Notes under the pieces: model-generated
What the model saw: the letters and a program-made list of their open reading frames with translations, nothing else
The model's database searches: none
Told to the model about the DNA's origin: nothing
Program-made: the position numbers and the translations under genes
Source of the DNA: Neocallimastix lanati (nom. inval.)
Taxonomy: Eukaryota; Neocallimastigomycota; Neocallimastigomycetes; Neocallimastigales; Neocallimastigaceae
Length of the DNA stretch: 64,000 nucleotides
NCBI GenBank assembly: GCA_016946835.1
Contig: JACVTC010000041.1
Location: 470,001-534,000, forward strand
Direction of reading: 5' to 3'
Shown: piece by piece, positions 1 through 14,181 of the stretch
Position numbering within the stretch: the first letter of the stretch is position 1
Layout: every line of letters begins with the position of its first letter

Positions 1-1890
1 CAAATCTGGAGCAAAAAGATTAGGCACTTGCAAATAACATAAAACCATTCCTAAAGCTTTTAAATGTTCAGGACCTATAGTCGGACTTGCCATTAATGAA
101 CGAATGGTTATAATTGCTTTTTCAATTGGAGCATCAAGATCAGCCGCTTCATTAGCAAATCCTTTTTCTAAACGATTAAGTTGAGATACTAATTTTGAAT
201 TTATTCTAATTAAACGTTGTTCATTCATAAATTGACGTCGAGAAGACCTCTCTTTCTTATATAAAGAATATTCAACAACAGATGAGATTAAAATAAATAA
301 TACCACCTTTAATAATATAACATAATAATTAGATTCTTCAAATATTACAACTATTATCCAGGAAATACAAAACACGGTCACAGAAATTATTGACGGAATA
401 AAGCATGAAATTAATAATGAATGACTAATAAAGAAAAATGATATATAGGCTAATAATAAAATACCAATACTTTCATTACTAATAAAAAATATAGAACCAA
501 GAAATGTTATAGGTCCCATAAATATTAGTACTGTATTAACAAGATAAGGAATTGTTTTATAAAGAATCTGTGATTTAAGACGATAGATAAGATAGTAAAA
601 TAATATTACAGGTATTGCTAAACCAAGTATATCCAATATCGCAACTTTACTTATTAATAATTTAATATCAAAATCATTTGATTGGTTTGCCATTTCATTA
701 AATCCATTTAGAAAAATCATCATTTGTGTTATTAACACAACTACCGCTAATATAATAGTACCCTTTTTCCAGAAATATATATACTTATTCTTAATATATC
801 TATTGTAACATATTTCGGTATATGTATCTTTAAAATGCAAAGTTATATTACTACTTATACTTTTTTGAAATAGATCATGAATCATTTGGGAACCTTCACG
901 TTTAATGTTAAGGTAATCCTCATCAATATATATTTGATGATGTTCACCACTTTGATTTAATAATCTTTTATAAAATGACTTTTGTTTATGATTTTTATTT
1001 CTTGTAGATGAATACATATCTGTTGAATTATGAATTCCATTTTCTGTTTCCATAAGACTTCTATATTTAGATTTATTATTGGATTGACCCATTGATTCAT
1101 TCTCTGCACTACTACTATCAACGGACGTCACTATATTTAATGGTGTATTTTCATTTTCTTCATTATGTTTATCTATTGTATGATCAATTGTTTCAGGTAT
1201 TAAACGATTTGTTATTGAATTTGCAGATTCTATTGAAGAAGATTGATTATTTAGTGTAGAATTAGTAGCTGAATTTGTATTAATATTGGATGAAATGTTA
1301 CTATAAGAAATAGATGAATGAGATGACGATATTACATTATTATTGTTCTTAATTGCGTTTGAATTGTTATTCGCTGAAGAGTTCAAATTATTATTTGTGG
1401 TAATTGAATATGAAGGAATATTATATATTGGAGAATATGAAGAATAATTTTGATAACTATTAAATGTACAGCCATTGGTATAACTTCTATGTTTATAATT
1501 ATTTGTATTTCCTAAATTATTTGTTATATTAAATTGTGATGGTAAATTGCTTGGAGCCGAATGTATTATTTTTGGTGAAGATGCGGAGAACTGCATATGA
1601 TATCCATTTGGATTCATTGTTTGTTCTGATATATTATGTTTAATGTTTTGTACATCGATTGATATTGATTTTTTATGGTTTTTATTATATTTTTTAAATG
1701 GATTTCCATTATTTTGTAATAATGTAAGATTTCCTTCTTTTCTTGTTGACGTATTAGTAATTGATTGAAGAAAAGAACGATTTTGTGTAATTTCTTCCGA
1801 TTGTAATAAAGCACCCATAGTAGTCATTGATAACAAATTATCTTCGTCACTTTTATTAGTATTAGTCGAAGAATGACTATCAGCTTCCAT
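1..1890 (-). CDS. Multipass membrane protein, possible cyclic-nucleotide phosphodiesterase (partial, N-terminal part)
   Basis: One frame stays open on the minus strand from the ATG at 1890 to the window edge, about 630 codons with no stop; the C-terminus is outside. Residues 1-370 are Asn/Ser-rich and low in complexity. Six hydrophobic segments follow at roughly residues 372-395, 408-430, 448-470, 472-487, 491-515 and 527-545. Then comes a basic helical stretch (YKKERSSRRQF) and a conserved-looking segment, LDAPIEKAIITIRSLMASP, followed by NLFAPDL. A linker of this kind precedes the HD-type catalytic domain in several protist and chytrid cyclic-nucleotide phosphodiesterases, so that is my leading guess. 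The catalytic HNxxH region is not in view, so the function is inferred. Coding-like sequence continues upstream of the ATG, interrupted by an in-frame TAG at 1972-1974, so the true start may lie in an earlier exon. Confidence 0.55.
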   Translation of the reverse strand, partial: MEADSHSSTNTNKSDEDNLLSMTTMGALLQSEEITQNRSFLQSITNTSTRKEGNLTLLQNNGNPFKKYNKNHKKSISIDVQNIKHNISEQTMNPNGYHMQFSASSPKIIHSAPSNLPSQFNITNNLGNTNNYKHRSYTNGCTFNSYQNYSSYSPIYNIPSYSITTNNNLNSSANNNSNAIKNNNNVISSSHSSISYSNISSNINTNSATNSTLNNQSSSIESANSITNRLIPETIDHTIDKHNEENENTPLNIVTSVDSSSAENESMGQSNNKSKYRSLMETENGIHNSTDMYSSTRNKNHKQKSFYKRLLNQSGEHHQIYIDEDYLNIKREGSQMIHDLFQKSISSNITLHFKDTYTEICYNRYIKNKYIYFWKKGTIILAVVVLITQMMIFLNGFNEMANQSNDFDIKLLISKVAILDILGLAIPVILFYYLIYRLKSQILYKTIPYLVNTVLIFMGPITFLGSIFFISNESIGILLLAYISFFFISHSLLISCFIPSIISVTVFCISWIIVVIFEESNYYVILLKVVLFILISSVVEYSLYKKERSSRRQFMNEQRLIRINSKLVSQLNRLEKGFANEAADLDAPIEKAIITIRSLMASPTIGPEHLKALGMVLCYLQVPNLFAPDL

Positions 1891-2885
1891 GTTATCTTTT
1901 AATACTAAAGTTTCATTGGTTGAACCAATTTTTTGTATATAAGAAAATAACCTTTTAGAACCACTACTATTCTATCTTTGACTATAAGTCATTGATTGGA
2001 AAAGTTTTGGTTTTAGGTATCGTTTATTTCTGATATTCTTCTTTTTGTATATCTTTTCAAAGTAAAAAATTTATCAATTATTTTTTAATATTAAATTTTA
2101 TATATTTATATTTTTTATAAAATATTTATAACTTTATAAAATAAATAAATATTTATTTATTTATTTATTTATAAATTTCAAAAGATTTTTATTATACTTT
2201 AATATAACAAAATGAATGTTTTTCTTTTTTGAGTAAATATATAAAGAAAACTGTATTTAATAATTAAATTATATACTTTTGTAATTCAAAAAAAAAAAAA
2301 ATCTATTTTTATATTTATTTATTCATTTTTAAAAAATATTGATAGTATTAACTTTATATTAGAATAAATAAAAAGATAATGTTGATTTAAATTTAATTAT
2401 ATTGAAAAATTAAAAACAGATTAATAAATAAAAAGTATTACTATATAAAATTAAATTTTACTTTTGCTACTCTCCAAATTATTAAATATATTTCCAATAT
2501 ATTTAAAAAAAATCTGAAAATAAAATTTAAAAGTTCTGAATATAAATATTAAATCACTATTAATATTATTTTTTTTTTTTTTTTTTTTTTTTTTTGTATT
2601 TTCTTTTTATTTACTTAAATATAATTTTAAATAATATAGGGTATTGTTGTTTGTTTAATAAAATTCTAAATTATTTAAAATATCTATTATATATATACCT
2701 ATAGATAAATATAGATAATAAATATATATAAAATAAAATTTAGTTAATATATATATTATTTAATTTTAATATTAGAATTAATTATTTAATTATCTAAAAA
2801 CTAGAGAATCTTTATATAATAATTTAATATAATTATAATATTGATAATTTTATTTCCTCCTTTATGAACAGTTTTAGTACGAGAG

Positions 2886-2940
<55 letters not shown>

Positions 2941-5900
2941 ATTTACTACATTTATTTACATTTAAAACAATCTAATAAAATAAAAATATTAACAAAATGA
3001 TCTCTTGTATTTAAAAATATATTTAAATAAACAATATTATTTAATAATATTATTAACATTTCTCCTTAATATTACTATATTACACTTTTTTTTTTGGACA
3101 CTTCATAGACTGAAAATTATTTAAAATCCTTTTTTTTATATCAAACTATTAATTTCTATGATTGACTATTATATTTTATGTTATTTATTTAAAAATTTAA
3201 AATATATACATATATTAAAAAAATATTTATTACTTTATTTTATTGTTTTTTATTTTTTATTTATAATATTTTTCCTTTTAATATTGCTTTATATTATTAT
3301 TTATTATTTTTAAATATGTATGAAGTTTATTTTTAAAGCGAAAATAGCGAAAATATAATGGTACTATTTTATTATTTAACAATAAATAGGAAAAGCTTTT
3401 TACATTTTACAAAAGTAAAGTATAAATATTGAAGAAAAACTAGAGAAATAACTAAATAAAAAAAATTTAATATAAAAAATAATATTAAATAAGTAATATA
3501 TATATATATATAAAAAAATAACCTTATTTATTAATAATTTATAAAGTAATAATACTTCTATTTTGAAAATCAATTATATTTAATAATTTTCTTATTTTTA
3601 TTAATATTTATAATAAATTGAAATGTTATTGACTTGTATATTAATATATAACATTTATATATATATATATACAATATATTATTAATAAATAAATCATTTA
3701 CAGAAGAACATAGAATAAAGTTTAATTCATAAAATAAATTTATTCTAATATATAATGAATTGAAACAAATAAATATATATATATTGAAAGTTTCTTAATA
3801 GAAATATGTAAAATAGTAAAATATATTAAATTATTTTATTAATAAAAACCTTAATTATTATTAATTTTTAACATTTTTTTTAAAGATAACTGTAATATAT
3901 TATCTATTATTATTATTTATATTTATTAAATAAAGTATATATAAATTTACATTTGGTAAATAGAATTTCATTTTAAAATATACAATAAATATATATTTTT
4001 TTAAATGTTTGAAAATAAATTGTAGAATTTTTATATTAATATATTTTAATAATATATAGGAATATATTATGAAATAATATAAAGTATTGTATTATATAAT
4101 CTTATCTTTAATATTTTCTACGTTGTTGACTTTATTCAATTTGTTCAATGTATTTTTAAATTTCAATAAATTATTATAATTCATTTTATTGGAATCTTTA
4201 ATTTTATAATCCATCCGATAAAAAAAAAATTCAAAGTTGAGTTATAATTACAGTCTATTTCATTGTTAAAAATGCATTTTCTATTATTGATGATTATTGA
4301 CTTATAATACAATTTATATACTTTTCTTTAAATTGAACTGTTAAACAATCTTTAAAAAAAAAATAATTAAAATAATAAAATTATTAAAAATAAACCTTAA
4401 TTATTATATAATAAATTAAATATCAAAAATATAAAAAAATATTCATTTATTTTTTAATAAATTGCCTTTATATAAAAGTATGTGTCATTATTAATTTTTT
4501 TATATATAAATTTATTATTTAATACAAAAGTAAATACATTTAGAAATATTTAGTACTATATATCTTCAGAAAGTAAAATAAAAAAAGATAACTGACTATT
4601 TTTTATTTATGAAAACATGACTTCAAAAGCATAAAAAAATACCAAATATATAATTAATACTTTGACTTATTATTAGTATTCTAAATTTACAATATATATA
4701 AAACGAACAATAGTACATATTTATTAAAAAATTTTCTAAATATATCATTTATTTAGCCTATTAAAATATATACTATTAAATTATATATCAATTTATGTAT
4801 AACATGAACATAATATAGGAAATTATTTCTAAAATTTTTAACAATATATATTTCTTGGAAATTACGTAATTATATATGTTTTGCATTATTTCTGTGTTCA
4901 ACAATAATATATTATTAATTATTATTTGTTATTAAACTATTATAAAATTTTATAATTTAATCCATAGTATTTATCTCCCATTTAATTTTTTTTTTATTAT
5001 TATTATTATTTATTTTCAAAAAAAAAAAAAAAAAAAAAAAGAATATAAAACCCTTCTTTTTGTATGTTCATTTTATTTAATAACAAAAAAATTTTAAAAT
5101 ATGTATTTTATATATTATAAATATTATTTATATATTATTTTACTTATATAACCAAAGGTGGAATAATTTATTTATATAATAAATTAAACCAACTTTTTTT
5201 TTATTTAATAATGTATTAATATTGTATAAAATACTATTTAACAAAAATTATAATTATACTTTAATATTTTAATTTTTATGAAGTGTACAATATTACAGCA
5301 AAGAAGAAGTTAAATTATATTAGAATTACAACCTTATGTACTTTGTATCACTTTTAATTCATTTAATTTTTTTATATATATAAATTTATGCTTTTGTATG
5401 ATATGTATCACTTTTAGATTTTTAACTATACTAATACATAAATTTAAAAAAATAAGTATATATATTTTTTTTATTTATATATTGAAGATAAATATTAATC
5501 AATCATCATTCAATGATTGATTAATATTTTTTTTTTTTTTTGAGCAATTTTATTTATTGGTCATAAAGAGAAATATTTATATTTTTTAGTAATACCATAA
5601 TAACTAAATATTACTGGTTCTTTTTTAATTTAGTAAATAAAATAATTTCATTTTTCAAATTTTAAATGTTAATAAAATATTATTCATTTGTATTTAATAA
5701 TATATATTTAATTATTATTATCTTTATAATTATTTTATAATGTCAACTTTATTAATATAAATTATTATTAAGAGTTACAACCACATATTCTTAATTAAAT
5801 ACTTTTATAAGTAAATTGTGGCTTGTATATTATTTATATTTCAATACGTTAAATTATTTTTCATATATTACATATTCTATTATTTATATTGATTTTGATA

Positions 5901-6110
5901 TAAATTTATTATATTTTATTAATTAAATTAAAGGTTAATTACAATGATTTATTAATACATCTTCAATTTCTTTTATACAAATATTTGTGGCTTAATATAA
6001 TATGTTTTATACGTACCATATTCAAAATTTTATTAAATAATAATTTTATTAATAATTATATTTAAATATTACTTATATAATATTTTTACAAGGGTCAAAT
6101 GTCAAATATG
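1891..6110. other. AT-rich gene-free stretch
   Basis: No coding frame with biased composition is visible on either strand. The stretch holds long homopolymers (T run near 2573-2595, A run of about 50 at 2885-2938, A run near 5020-5040), scattered (TA)n tracts, and one perfect hairpin at 5491-5528. The first 200 bases probably contain the promoter or a 5' exon of the membrane-protein gene that starts at 1890. Confidence 0.6.
5491..5528. repeat. Perfect 16-bp inverted repeat with 6-bp loop, followed by a T run
   Basis: The arm AATATTAATCAATCAT is followed by a six-base loop (CATTCA) and its exact reverse complement, then about 12 T. It resembles a bacterial terminator in shape, but in this eukaryotic context it is only a palindrome. 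It lies in gene-free DNA, and no matching target duplication or second copy was seen. Confidence 0.7.
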
Positions 6111-6119
6111 AAATGTTCT

Positions 6120-7459
6120 CTAATATCATGATCATAAAAATTTTCTAGTTAATTCTACAGAGTTAATAAATTTAGCTTCAACAGTTGATAGTGCTACATT
6201 TTTTTTTTTTTTTTTTTTTTTTTTTGAAGTCCAATAAATTGGTTTACTGCTGTAACATATTAAATTTCCTGATATAGATTTATGATCCTGTTTGTCACTC
6301 TCAAAATCAGCATCAGAATGTGCAATAAAAACACCAATATAGTCATATATAATTTTTAAATCAATAAGGTAATTTAAGTATTTGAAAATGTTAATAATTT
6401 TATTCCCGACAGATAAAGTGGGTGATTCCCAAAACCAAGCTTCATTATTAACAACAAAAGCAATATCAGGACCAGAACATTTAGAATAATGAATTAATGA
6501 ACTCATTACTGAGTTATAATTAGTTTTATCAAAATTTTTTTTTTTTTTTTTTGATTTATAATTTTATCCTGTATATGGTGTTATACATTTTTTTAGAAGT
6601 TTTGATATTTTATTTTAATAAAATATAAAATTATATAATTTTATATTTTTAATATAAATTTATTGTGAATAAATGTATTTATAATGTATTTATAATTGTT
6701 GTGGTAGATTTTTATTTCAAAAATATAATTAATTTTTTCACACTTTGATATAGAAAATTTTTTTAATAAGTTCATAGTCCTGTCATGAAATAATTTTGTT
6801 ATTTACTATAATTCTATTTCACAAGTTAATTTATTGTTATTCTTTTTGTAAAATAAACTTGTTTCTGATTTACATTGATTAAATCTAATACTAATTAGGA
6901 ATAAAGTCATTGTAGAGTTCCAATTTAGGCATGTTTGTTTCAAGCTATAAAGTAATTTTTTCAGTAACCAATATCCTTTACAATAATTTTTATCCACTTT
7001 TAGTATTGTTATATATACTTCCTTGTCTAATGGAGCATTTAGATATGCAGATTGAATATTTATTAGATAAGTATTTCATTTAAATTTTGTTTGAAAAAAA
7101 TAAAAATCAACCTGATATATACAATGTCAAATGTGGATGAATAAATTATGACATAGCCAATTCCGTATTTTTGTTTTATCCTCTTGTTACCAATCGAACT
7201 TTTTATTTTAATGATTTTATTATTTGAATCTCTTTTTTTTTTATTGTAAACATTCATTTTGTTGAAATAATATTGGGGCTTTCTGGGAGTTTATCAATAA
7301 ATATCAAAACTTAATTTTTGTGAAAATGGTTAAATATTCTCAGTTTTTATTTTTTACTTCTTTATATATAAAATCATTGTATTTATTAATCTTTTTTTCA
7401 CTTTCATTAATTAATAATATTTTGATTTTATTCATTATATCATGATATTACAATTAATT

Positions 7460-7493
<34 letters not shown>

Positions 7494-9500
7494 TAAGATA
7501 TTGATATTATTGTTATTCTTCGATGTTATCTAACGTATCAAAACTGTCAAAGTTATTTTTTTGAATCACTGTTGCCATCAATTCAGTCATTAATAATTTT
7601 TAGATTACCAAGATCTTCCTCTTTGAAATATTTTTTCTTACAAAGTGAATTGAATGATTATCAAAATCTATAATAATTTAATTGTGAATTTTGTTATCAA
7701 ATTCTAAATGAATGCCTTTTTCATGTATTAATTTCAAACTTTTGTTTGCTTTGATTAAAGATTTTACATTATAAAATGTATCTGAATGTTTTTATTTGGT
7801 CAAATTTAACATCTTTCCCATAGTAAATTTCATCTGGGATTTTATTATTGATACTTTTGTGAGACACAAAATTATAAATATAGGCAGCTTGTTTAAAGGT
7901 AAAATCCAAAAGGTTTAAGCTTAGTTTTGACCCGAATAAAATGGTTTTTGCGAATGATGATATTTTTCTGTTGAATTTTTCAGCGACACCACTATTTTTC
8001 AAATTAAATCGTGAAAAGAATAATTTTTGTATATAATTTTTCTTGTAAAAATTTAAAATTCTTTTATCATATTCTTTTGGACTATCTGTTTTGAATATTT
8101 TTACATTATTATTTGGGTTATGATTATTTATAAATATGAGATAATTTTATAATGAACAACTTCTGATTTAGATTTCAAATTAAAATTCCTATCCTTTTCT
8201 GGAGTAATCATCAATAAAAGTTAATATATTTTAATTTTTATTTAGTAATTCATCATTTATTTTAATTAATATTTGAATAAGTAATTTCTTTTTTGCAAGT
8301 AACTTCTGATACCATTATGTTGATTTTTATTTAATTTTGATATTTTACAATCTTTACGATTATTTGAATTTTTTTTTTTTTTTTTTTGTAACTAAAATAT
8401 TTTTTCATAAATTTTTGTTATAATAATGTCCAAGTCTTTTGTGCCATATTTTATTAGAAAAACTTTTAATTGATAGAATTCTTTTCATTTATTTTATTTA
8501 TTTTGTAGCAGTGTTTATTTAATGTTTTAATTTTTTAATTGCTTTTGCTTATTCACATAGGTTTTAAATAGTATTTTCCAATTATTCATCATTTTCAAAT
8601 TATAATTTGTAGCTTTCCTTATTAATTTTACATATTATTCTAGATTCAGTCAATTTTATACAGCTTATTAAATTCATTGCTATCTGATCTGAATACCAAA
8701 CATTATTCAATTTGATATTTTGATTATTGACTTTATCTTTATATGGGCCATATCCTTGAAATTCACACGTTGATACATTTTAATATTATTTTTTTAATTT
8801 TTTTTTTTTTTTTGTATTTAAATAATTTTTTCTTCTTTAAATTGAACTTTGTTTTACTGTAATTTTTTTTTGTTTTTTTTTGTTTTTATTTTTTTTTATT
8901 ATAATGACGATTATTGATATTATAACTATTCATAATGAATATATAACATTTTTTTTAGTTTTATGATTGGGTTTTTTTGCATATACTTAAAACATTACTG
9001 ACCAGATTTATATCTATCATATCATCGGCTTCTTTATTATAATTATTTTTGTTTCTTTATTTCTTCCTACATAATAAATTAAGTTGTATTTATTTTTTAT
9101 TCCTTTATAAAAGTTTTTGACGGTATCTATTTTTCCTAAAATTAATATTAATTTGAGATCCTTAGGCATTCATCCAAGTAAATTAGTCAATTTTTTCTTA
9201 TTCAGTGAATGGTAAATTTTTATTCTTCATTTGCTTGATATTGTCATAATTTTGCTGGTAATAAAATATATATCTCTATGACTTTTTTATTTTCAAATTT
9301 TCTGAATTATTCATCTATTCTTGGAAGATTACATCTTCATCTTGTTCAATTAGTACTTTTTGATTTTTCCCATTAAATTGAGGGCGAAGATAGTATCTAT
9401 AGTTAGTTGGCTTTATCTTTTATGCTATTAAGCATAACTGATAAAATTTTTTCTTGGTCAATTATACCATTAATGAATACATTTTGATTTTTTTTTTTTT
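6120..9500 (-). mobile_element. Ty1/copia retroelement fossil
   Basis: Read on the minus strand, the stretch carries copia pol pieces in the expected order: gag-like remains (about 9.4-8.6 kb), an integrase C-terminal piece near 7769-8002 (GVAEKFNRKISSFAKTIL), a reverse transcriptase piece at 6806-6997 (KLLYSLKQTCLNWN) and RNase H at 6132-6506 (IAHSDADFE, ALSTVEAKF). The YGLKQ-like reverse transcriptase motif and the STVEAEF-like RNase H motif are typical of Ty1/copia. The element is clearly broken, with many breaks throughout, and reads as old. No convincing LTR pair was recognised; the upstream end fades into a (TTTA)n tract. Confidence 0.8.
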
Positions 9501-9537
9501 TTTTTTGTTTTATATTTGCAATTATTGCAAACTTTTA

Positions 9538-9539
9538 AC

Positions 9540-9611
<72 letters not shown>

Positions 9612-9634
9612 TTAATTAATTAATTAATTAATTA
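9538..9634. repeat. (TTTA)n then (TTAA)n microsatellite
   Basis: About 18 uninterrupted TTTA units (to about 9612) pass into five TTAA-type units. The tract lies between the copia fossil and the end of a LINE 3' region, separated from the latter by A and T runs. Confidence 0.9.
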
Positions 9635-9667
9635 TACGAATATTTTTTTTAAAAAAAAAAAAAAAAA

Positions 9668-10028
9668 ACCGAATTGATAAAAAGAATTATTTTTTTCCAA
9701 TTAGAATATAATAATATTTTTAAATAGTAAAATGAAATAAAAATAATATTCAAAATATAGTTTATAATTAAATTCAGAAAAAAGTCCATATGCAACGAAT
9801 CTCATCCCCAGATTATAAGATTTATGTTTAAAAGGTTAATCTTATTCTGAAAGAAATTATGGTCTTCTCTTTTAGAAGCATTGGTCCTGCTAGCCTGTCT
9901 TACCGCATTTTCAACATTAACGCACCTGGTTAGTTTGAGTTTACACCGTTGGAATAACATTTTGATCAAGGTAATCCGTTTATCCCATGTATATGTTAGT
10001 CCTGAGTACTAACTACCAAAACAAAAAC
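9668..10028 (-). mobile_element. LINE 3' untranslated end (solo 3' fragment)
   Basis: The reverse complement aligns with the tail of the LINE copy at 49938-50915. Shared blocks include AAACTAACCAGG, the GATGAGATTCGTT-type block, TTTTTTCTGAATTTA and a terminal ATTGGAAAAA-ATAA stretch ending at AT(C/T)AATTC. No coding sequence is left here, so this is a severely 5'-truncated copy, as expected of target-primed reverse transcription. Beyond the end on the element's sense strand come a T run and tetranucleotide repeats. The family assignment rests on the other copies, which retain reading frame. Confidence 0.65.
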
Positions 10029-10997
10029 TGGAAAGACTTATTATTATTTTATTATTGTTAAGGAATGAACAAATAATCTTATTATTGTCATAATAATTAA
10101 TTATAGCTTAACCGTAAATTAAATTATTGTTGTTCTTTATTATTTGGAACTTTCCTATGTTCTATTATTCTTTAAAAAATAATTAATAATCATTTTTATC
10201 AATATAAAATCTTATATTATTACAATTTTATTATTAATAATTATTCTTTTATTTACAAAAATATTTTTCTTTTAAATTCAATTAGTAATATCAACAAGAT
10301 AAATCTTCATTTTAATTTTACAACTAAACCATAAAATAATTTAAATATAATTAATTTCATTTACAATAAATATTTAATTTATCATTAAATCTTAGTTTCA
10401 TATAATATATATATATTAATTCAAAAATTACAAAAGAACCCAAAAAAAAATAAAATTAATTACCAATACAAGTTATCAAAATCCAACTCAATATATTAAT
10501 AAATAAATTTTTGTTATATAATTTTTTTTTAAATATTATATTATTATTATTTATAATAATATTAAAATTCTATTTATTAACAATATAAATTCAATTTATA
10601 TTCTTAATTGATTTTAAATAATTTTTAAGGGAACTACATATAAAATTTCAAAATCGTATATAAATAATCGAAAAATTTTTATAAATTTAATCAAACAACA
10701 ACTTTCAAATTATTTCAATATGTTTATATATATAAAATCAAACAACTTTCAAGTTATTTTTAATAGCTTTATATAAAATTATAACTTTTATATTAAAATA
10801 ATTATAATTTTTTGCTTATAATTATTTAAATAATAATGTTTTAAATTAGTTTATATTAATTAAATAAAGCTAAATTAGTTATATAAATAACTCAGTCTAG
10901 TATTATGATTATATGGTTTATATAGTAAATAAAAATAGATAATAAATAATAAATAAAATAAATAATCAATAATAAATAATAAATAAAAATATTTATT

Positions 10998-11040
<43 letters not shown>

Positions 11041-11613
11041 ATAGTGTAAAATAAATTTAAGTGTTTTATTTATAGTTTTTATTATTACCCAGAACGTTTG
11101 TATATTTATAATTATTATTATTATTAAATATGAAATATTATTATTATTATTATTTTTATTATTATTATTATTATTCTATATAACTCCATTGTATAAAAAT
11201 GATTGCATGTTTTATTAGATAATGGAATATTCATTTATACACTTTAATGAAGTATTTAATGAATTTAATTTTTAATTCTTTAAATAAAACTTAATAAACA
11301 TAATAAATTTATATTTTTATATTTTATTAGTATATCATATTACCTATATGTGTTTAAAATAAAATATATATAAAAATAAAATTTAAAAATAACTTAATAA
11401 ATAAGTAAATAAGAAAATAAGTAAATAAAAATTAGATATAAATTTCATATTTTATTGCTTTTATTCTTAATATCCAATAATATCAATTTAATGATATTTA
11501 TATATAAATAATAGAAATAATAGATAAAATGATCATATAACTACATTAATATTGTTAATAATATACATAAATAAATAAAACTAAAAATAAATAATTTTAA
11601 AAAAATCAAAATT
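10029..11613. other. AT-rich gene-free stretch
   Basis: I see no coding signal. It contains a T-then-A homopolymer junction at about 10993-11036 and ATT microsatellites near 11115-11175. The right end is the 3' flank of the CWC27 gene. Confidence 0.6.
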
Positions 11614-14104
11614 TTAATGTCTATGATGTAAATGATGAGAAGATTTAAAAGGCTTTGCTAATTTCTCTTGTTTTCTTGTGTAATATTCTTTTTTTGCCTG
11701 TTTTCTATTAATATTTTTTTTTTTTTTAAAAAAAAAAAAATAAAATATAATATAATATATAAAATATAATATAATATATATATATATATATTAGTCTTAA
11801 ATGTATCATTTTAAATTTATTTATTTATTTATTTATCATTTTATTTATGTATTTATCTATTTATTTATTTAAAATTTTTAAAATCATCTAGAAATACATT
11901 ATAAAGAACTTACTCTCTTTCTCTTGGATCAATTACAATGTAATCATCAACTTTAAAAATATCTTTTGAACCTTCATCTTCAAATACAAGATTATGTGAT
12001 AGCCAATTTTCATCATCTGATTTATCGTCTTCATCACTTATTTCTCCAAGTAATTCTTTTTGATTTCTTTCATTAAACATTGCTTGACAAGATAAACAAT
12101 TTTTTTTATTATGAAGTTTACATAATCCATGTTCATCAATTTCAACATTTTGTTCCTTTCTTGATTTATTTGAACGATTTTCACTATAGGTTATATCTTG
12201 CAATTGTTTTTTGAAATTCAGCATTAATTTTAAAGTTTCATCTTCATCATGACTTGATTTATGCTTTTTATTTTTTTTTATTATAGCTTTTGAACTATTC
12301 ATGTATTTTTCCCTTTCCATTTGTAGTAATTCTAACCCTCTTTTCTTCTTCTTCTTTTTATCGTCTTTGTCTTTTTCTTTTGATGACTTCTTCTTATCCT
12401 TTTCAATAAATTCTTTTTTAATTTTATCTATTTCATCCTGAATATTCCTCCTATTAATAGTATATATAACACCATTTATATAATTTTTTATTAAATTTAT
12501 TTAAAAAAAAAAATAAATTTTATAAAAATAATAATTTAAAAATATATATTGGTATAATTGTATTTATTATATATTAATTCTTACATTTTTTCTGATTTTA
12601 TCTCATCAATACTTTTAAATTTCTTTTTTGCTTCTTTATTTTCATCTACTTCATTTGAATTATTTGTTAAAACATCCTTTTCTTTCTTTTTGTTATCCTT
12701 TTCTTTCTTTACTTTATCCTATTATTCCAATGTTTAAAGTAATAAAGCATAATAAAATGCCAAATAAAACAAAATTTTATAATAAAATAAATAAATAATG
12801 ATAATAATAACAAATGCAATAATAATAAAAATTATAAAAATAATAATAAAAGAAAAGAAAAATTAAAAGGTATTTAAAAGAATTATTACATTATTCATTT
12901 CAAGGTCAACAGAAACTTTATTACTTAAATGTACATCTTCAGTTAATAAATCATGACTACTTTTTATTTTAGTATTAATATTAGATGCTTCTAAATCTTT
13001 TTCTTGTTCTTCTTCTTCAGCACCAAATGATAAAAGATTCAAACGTCTTTATTATATAAAAAAAAATTTATATATATATCATATTTATTATTTGATTATT
13101 ATATTTATAGAAATATTTTAATTTTATTTTATTTTTTTTTTTTTTTTTTTTTTTTTAATTATTTACTTCTTTTCTTTTTTTTTTGGTTTTTTTATTTCAT
13201 TTTTAAGTTTTTCTGCTAATTCAGCTGCTTTTTTTTCTTCAGATGTAATTCTTGGTAATATATCATCAAATGGATTATGAATAATACTAATTGATAATAT
13301 TTTAGGTGGATATAAAGGTCTCTCAGTTTCACTATCTATTTCTAATTCTTCCATTTTTAACATATTAAATAATGTTGAACCAACAATCTTTTTCATTTTA
13401 TTATTAAAATTTATTAAATTTATCAATAATTTTATATACAATAATATTGTTTAAAATATTTTAATAATATATTTTATTTTATGTTACTTTTCCAAATAAT
13501 GTATTTTTATGATTTAATTCTGGTGTTGCATCAAATGTAAAAAAGAATTGACTCTCATTTTGATTTTTCCCTTTATTAGCCATCCCCATTAATCCTCTTC
13601 TAGTAAATCTTAAACGAGAATGAAATTCATCATCAAATGGTTTTCCATAAATTGATTCCCCTCCTTAAATATATTTAAATTTATATTAATATATTATTTC
13701 ACATAACTATTTTTATTATTATTACTTTTATTATTACCATTATTATTATTCTATTCTTTTTCATATGAAAATTAATAATTAAATTACTTTTATATTACCT
13801 TCTCCCGTTCCTGTAGGATCACCTCCTTGTACACAAAATTTTGGAACAATTCTATGAAATATTGTATTATCATAATATCCTTCTAAACTATTTATTTAAT
13901 ACCATTAGGTTTATTTTTTTAATTTTTATCATTTATATATAATATTAAATATTGAAATATAAAATGAATAAAATATATATATTTATATAATAAATTTAAT
14001 ATATATCAAAATTAATATAGTATTTTAATAATTAAAAAATAAGAATAAAATAAAACTATAAAGATAAAATAACAATTAAATAGTAATTTAAAATAAAATT
14101 TTAA

Positions 14105-14181
<77 letters not shown>

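Noticed and set aside
5491-5540. Hairpin plus T run as a transcription terminator
   Set aside because: Intrinsic terminators of this type are bacterial; no gene ends here and the genome is eukaryotic.
14088-14181. Poly-Tyr C-terminus on the cyclophilin start
   Set aside because: It is intron 1 of CWC27 read through; the next exon restores the cyclophilin fold in frame.
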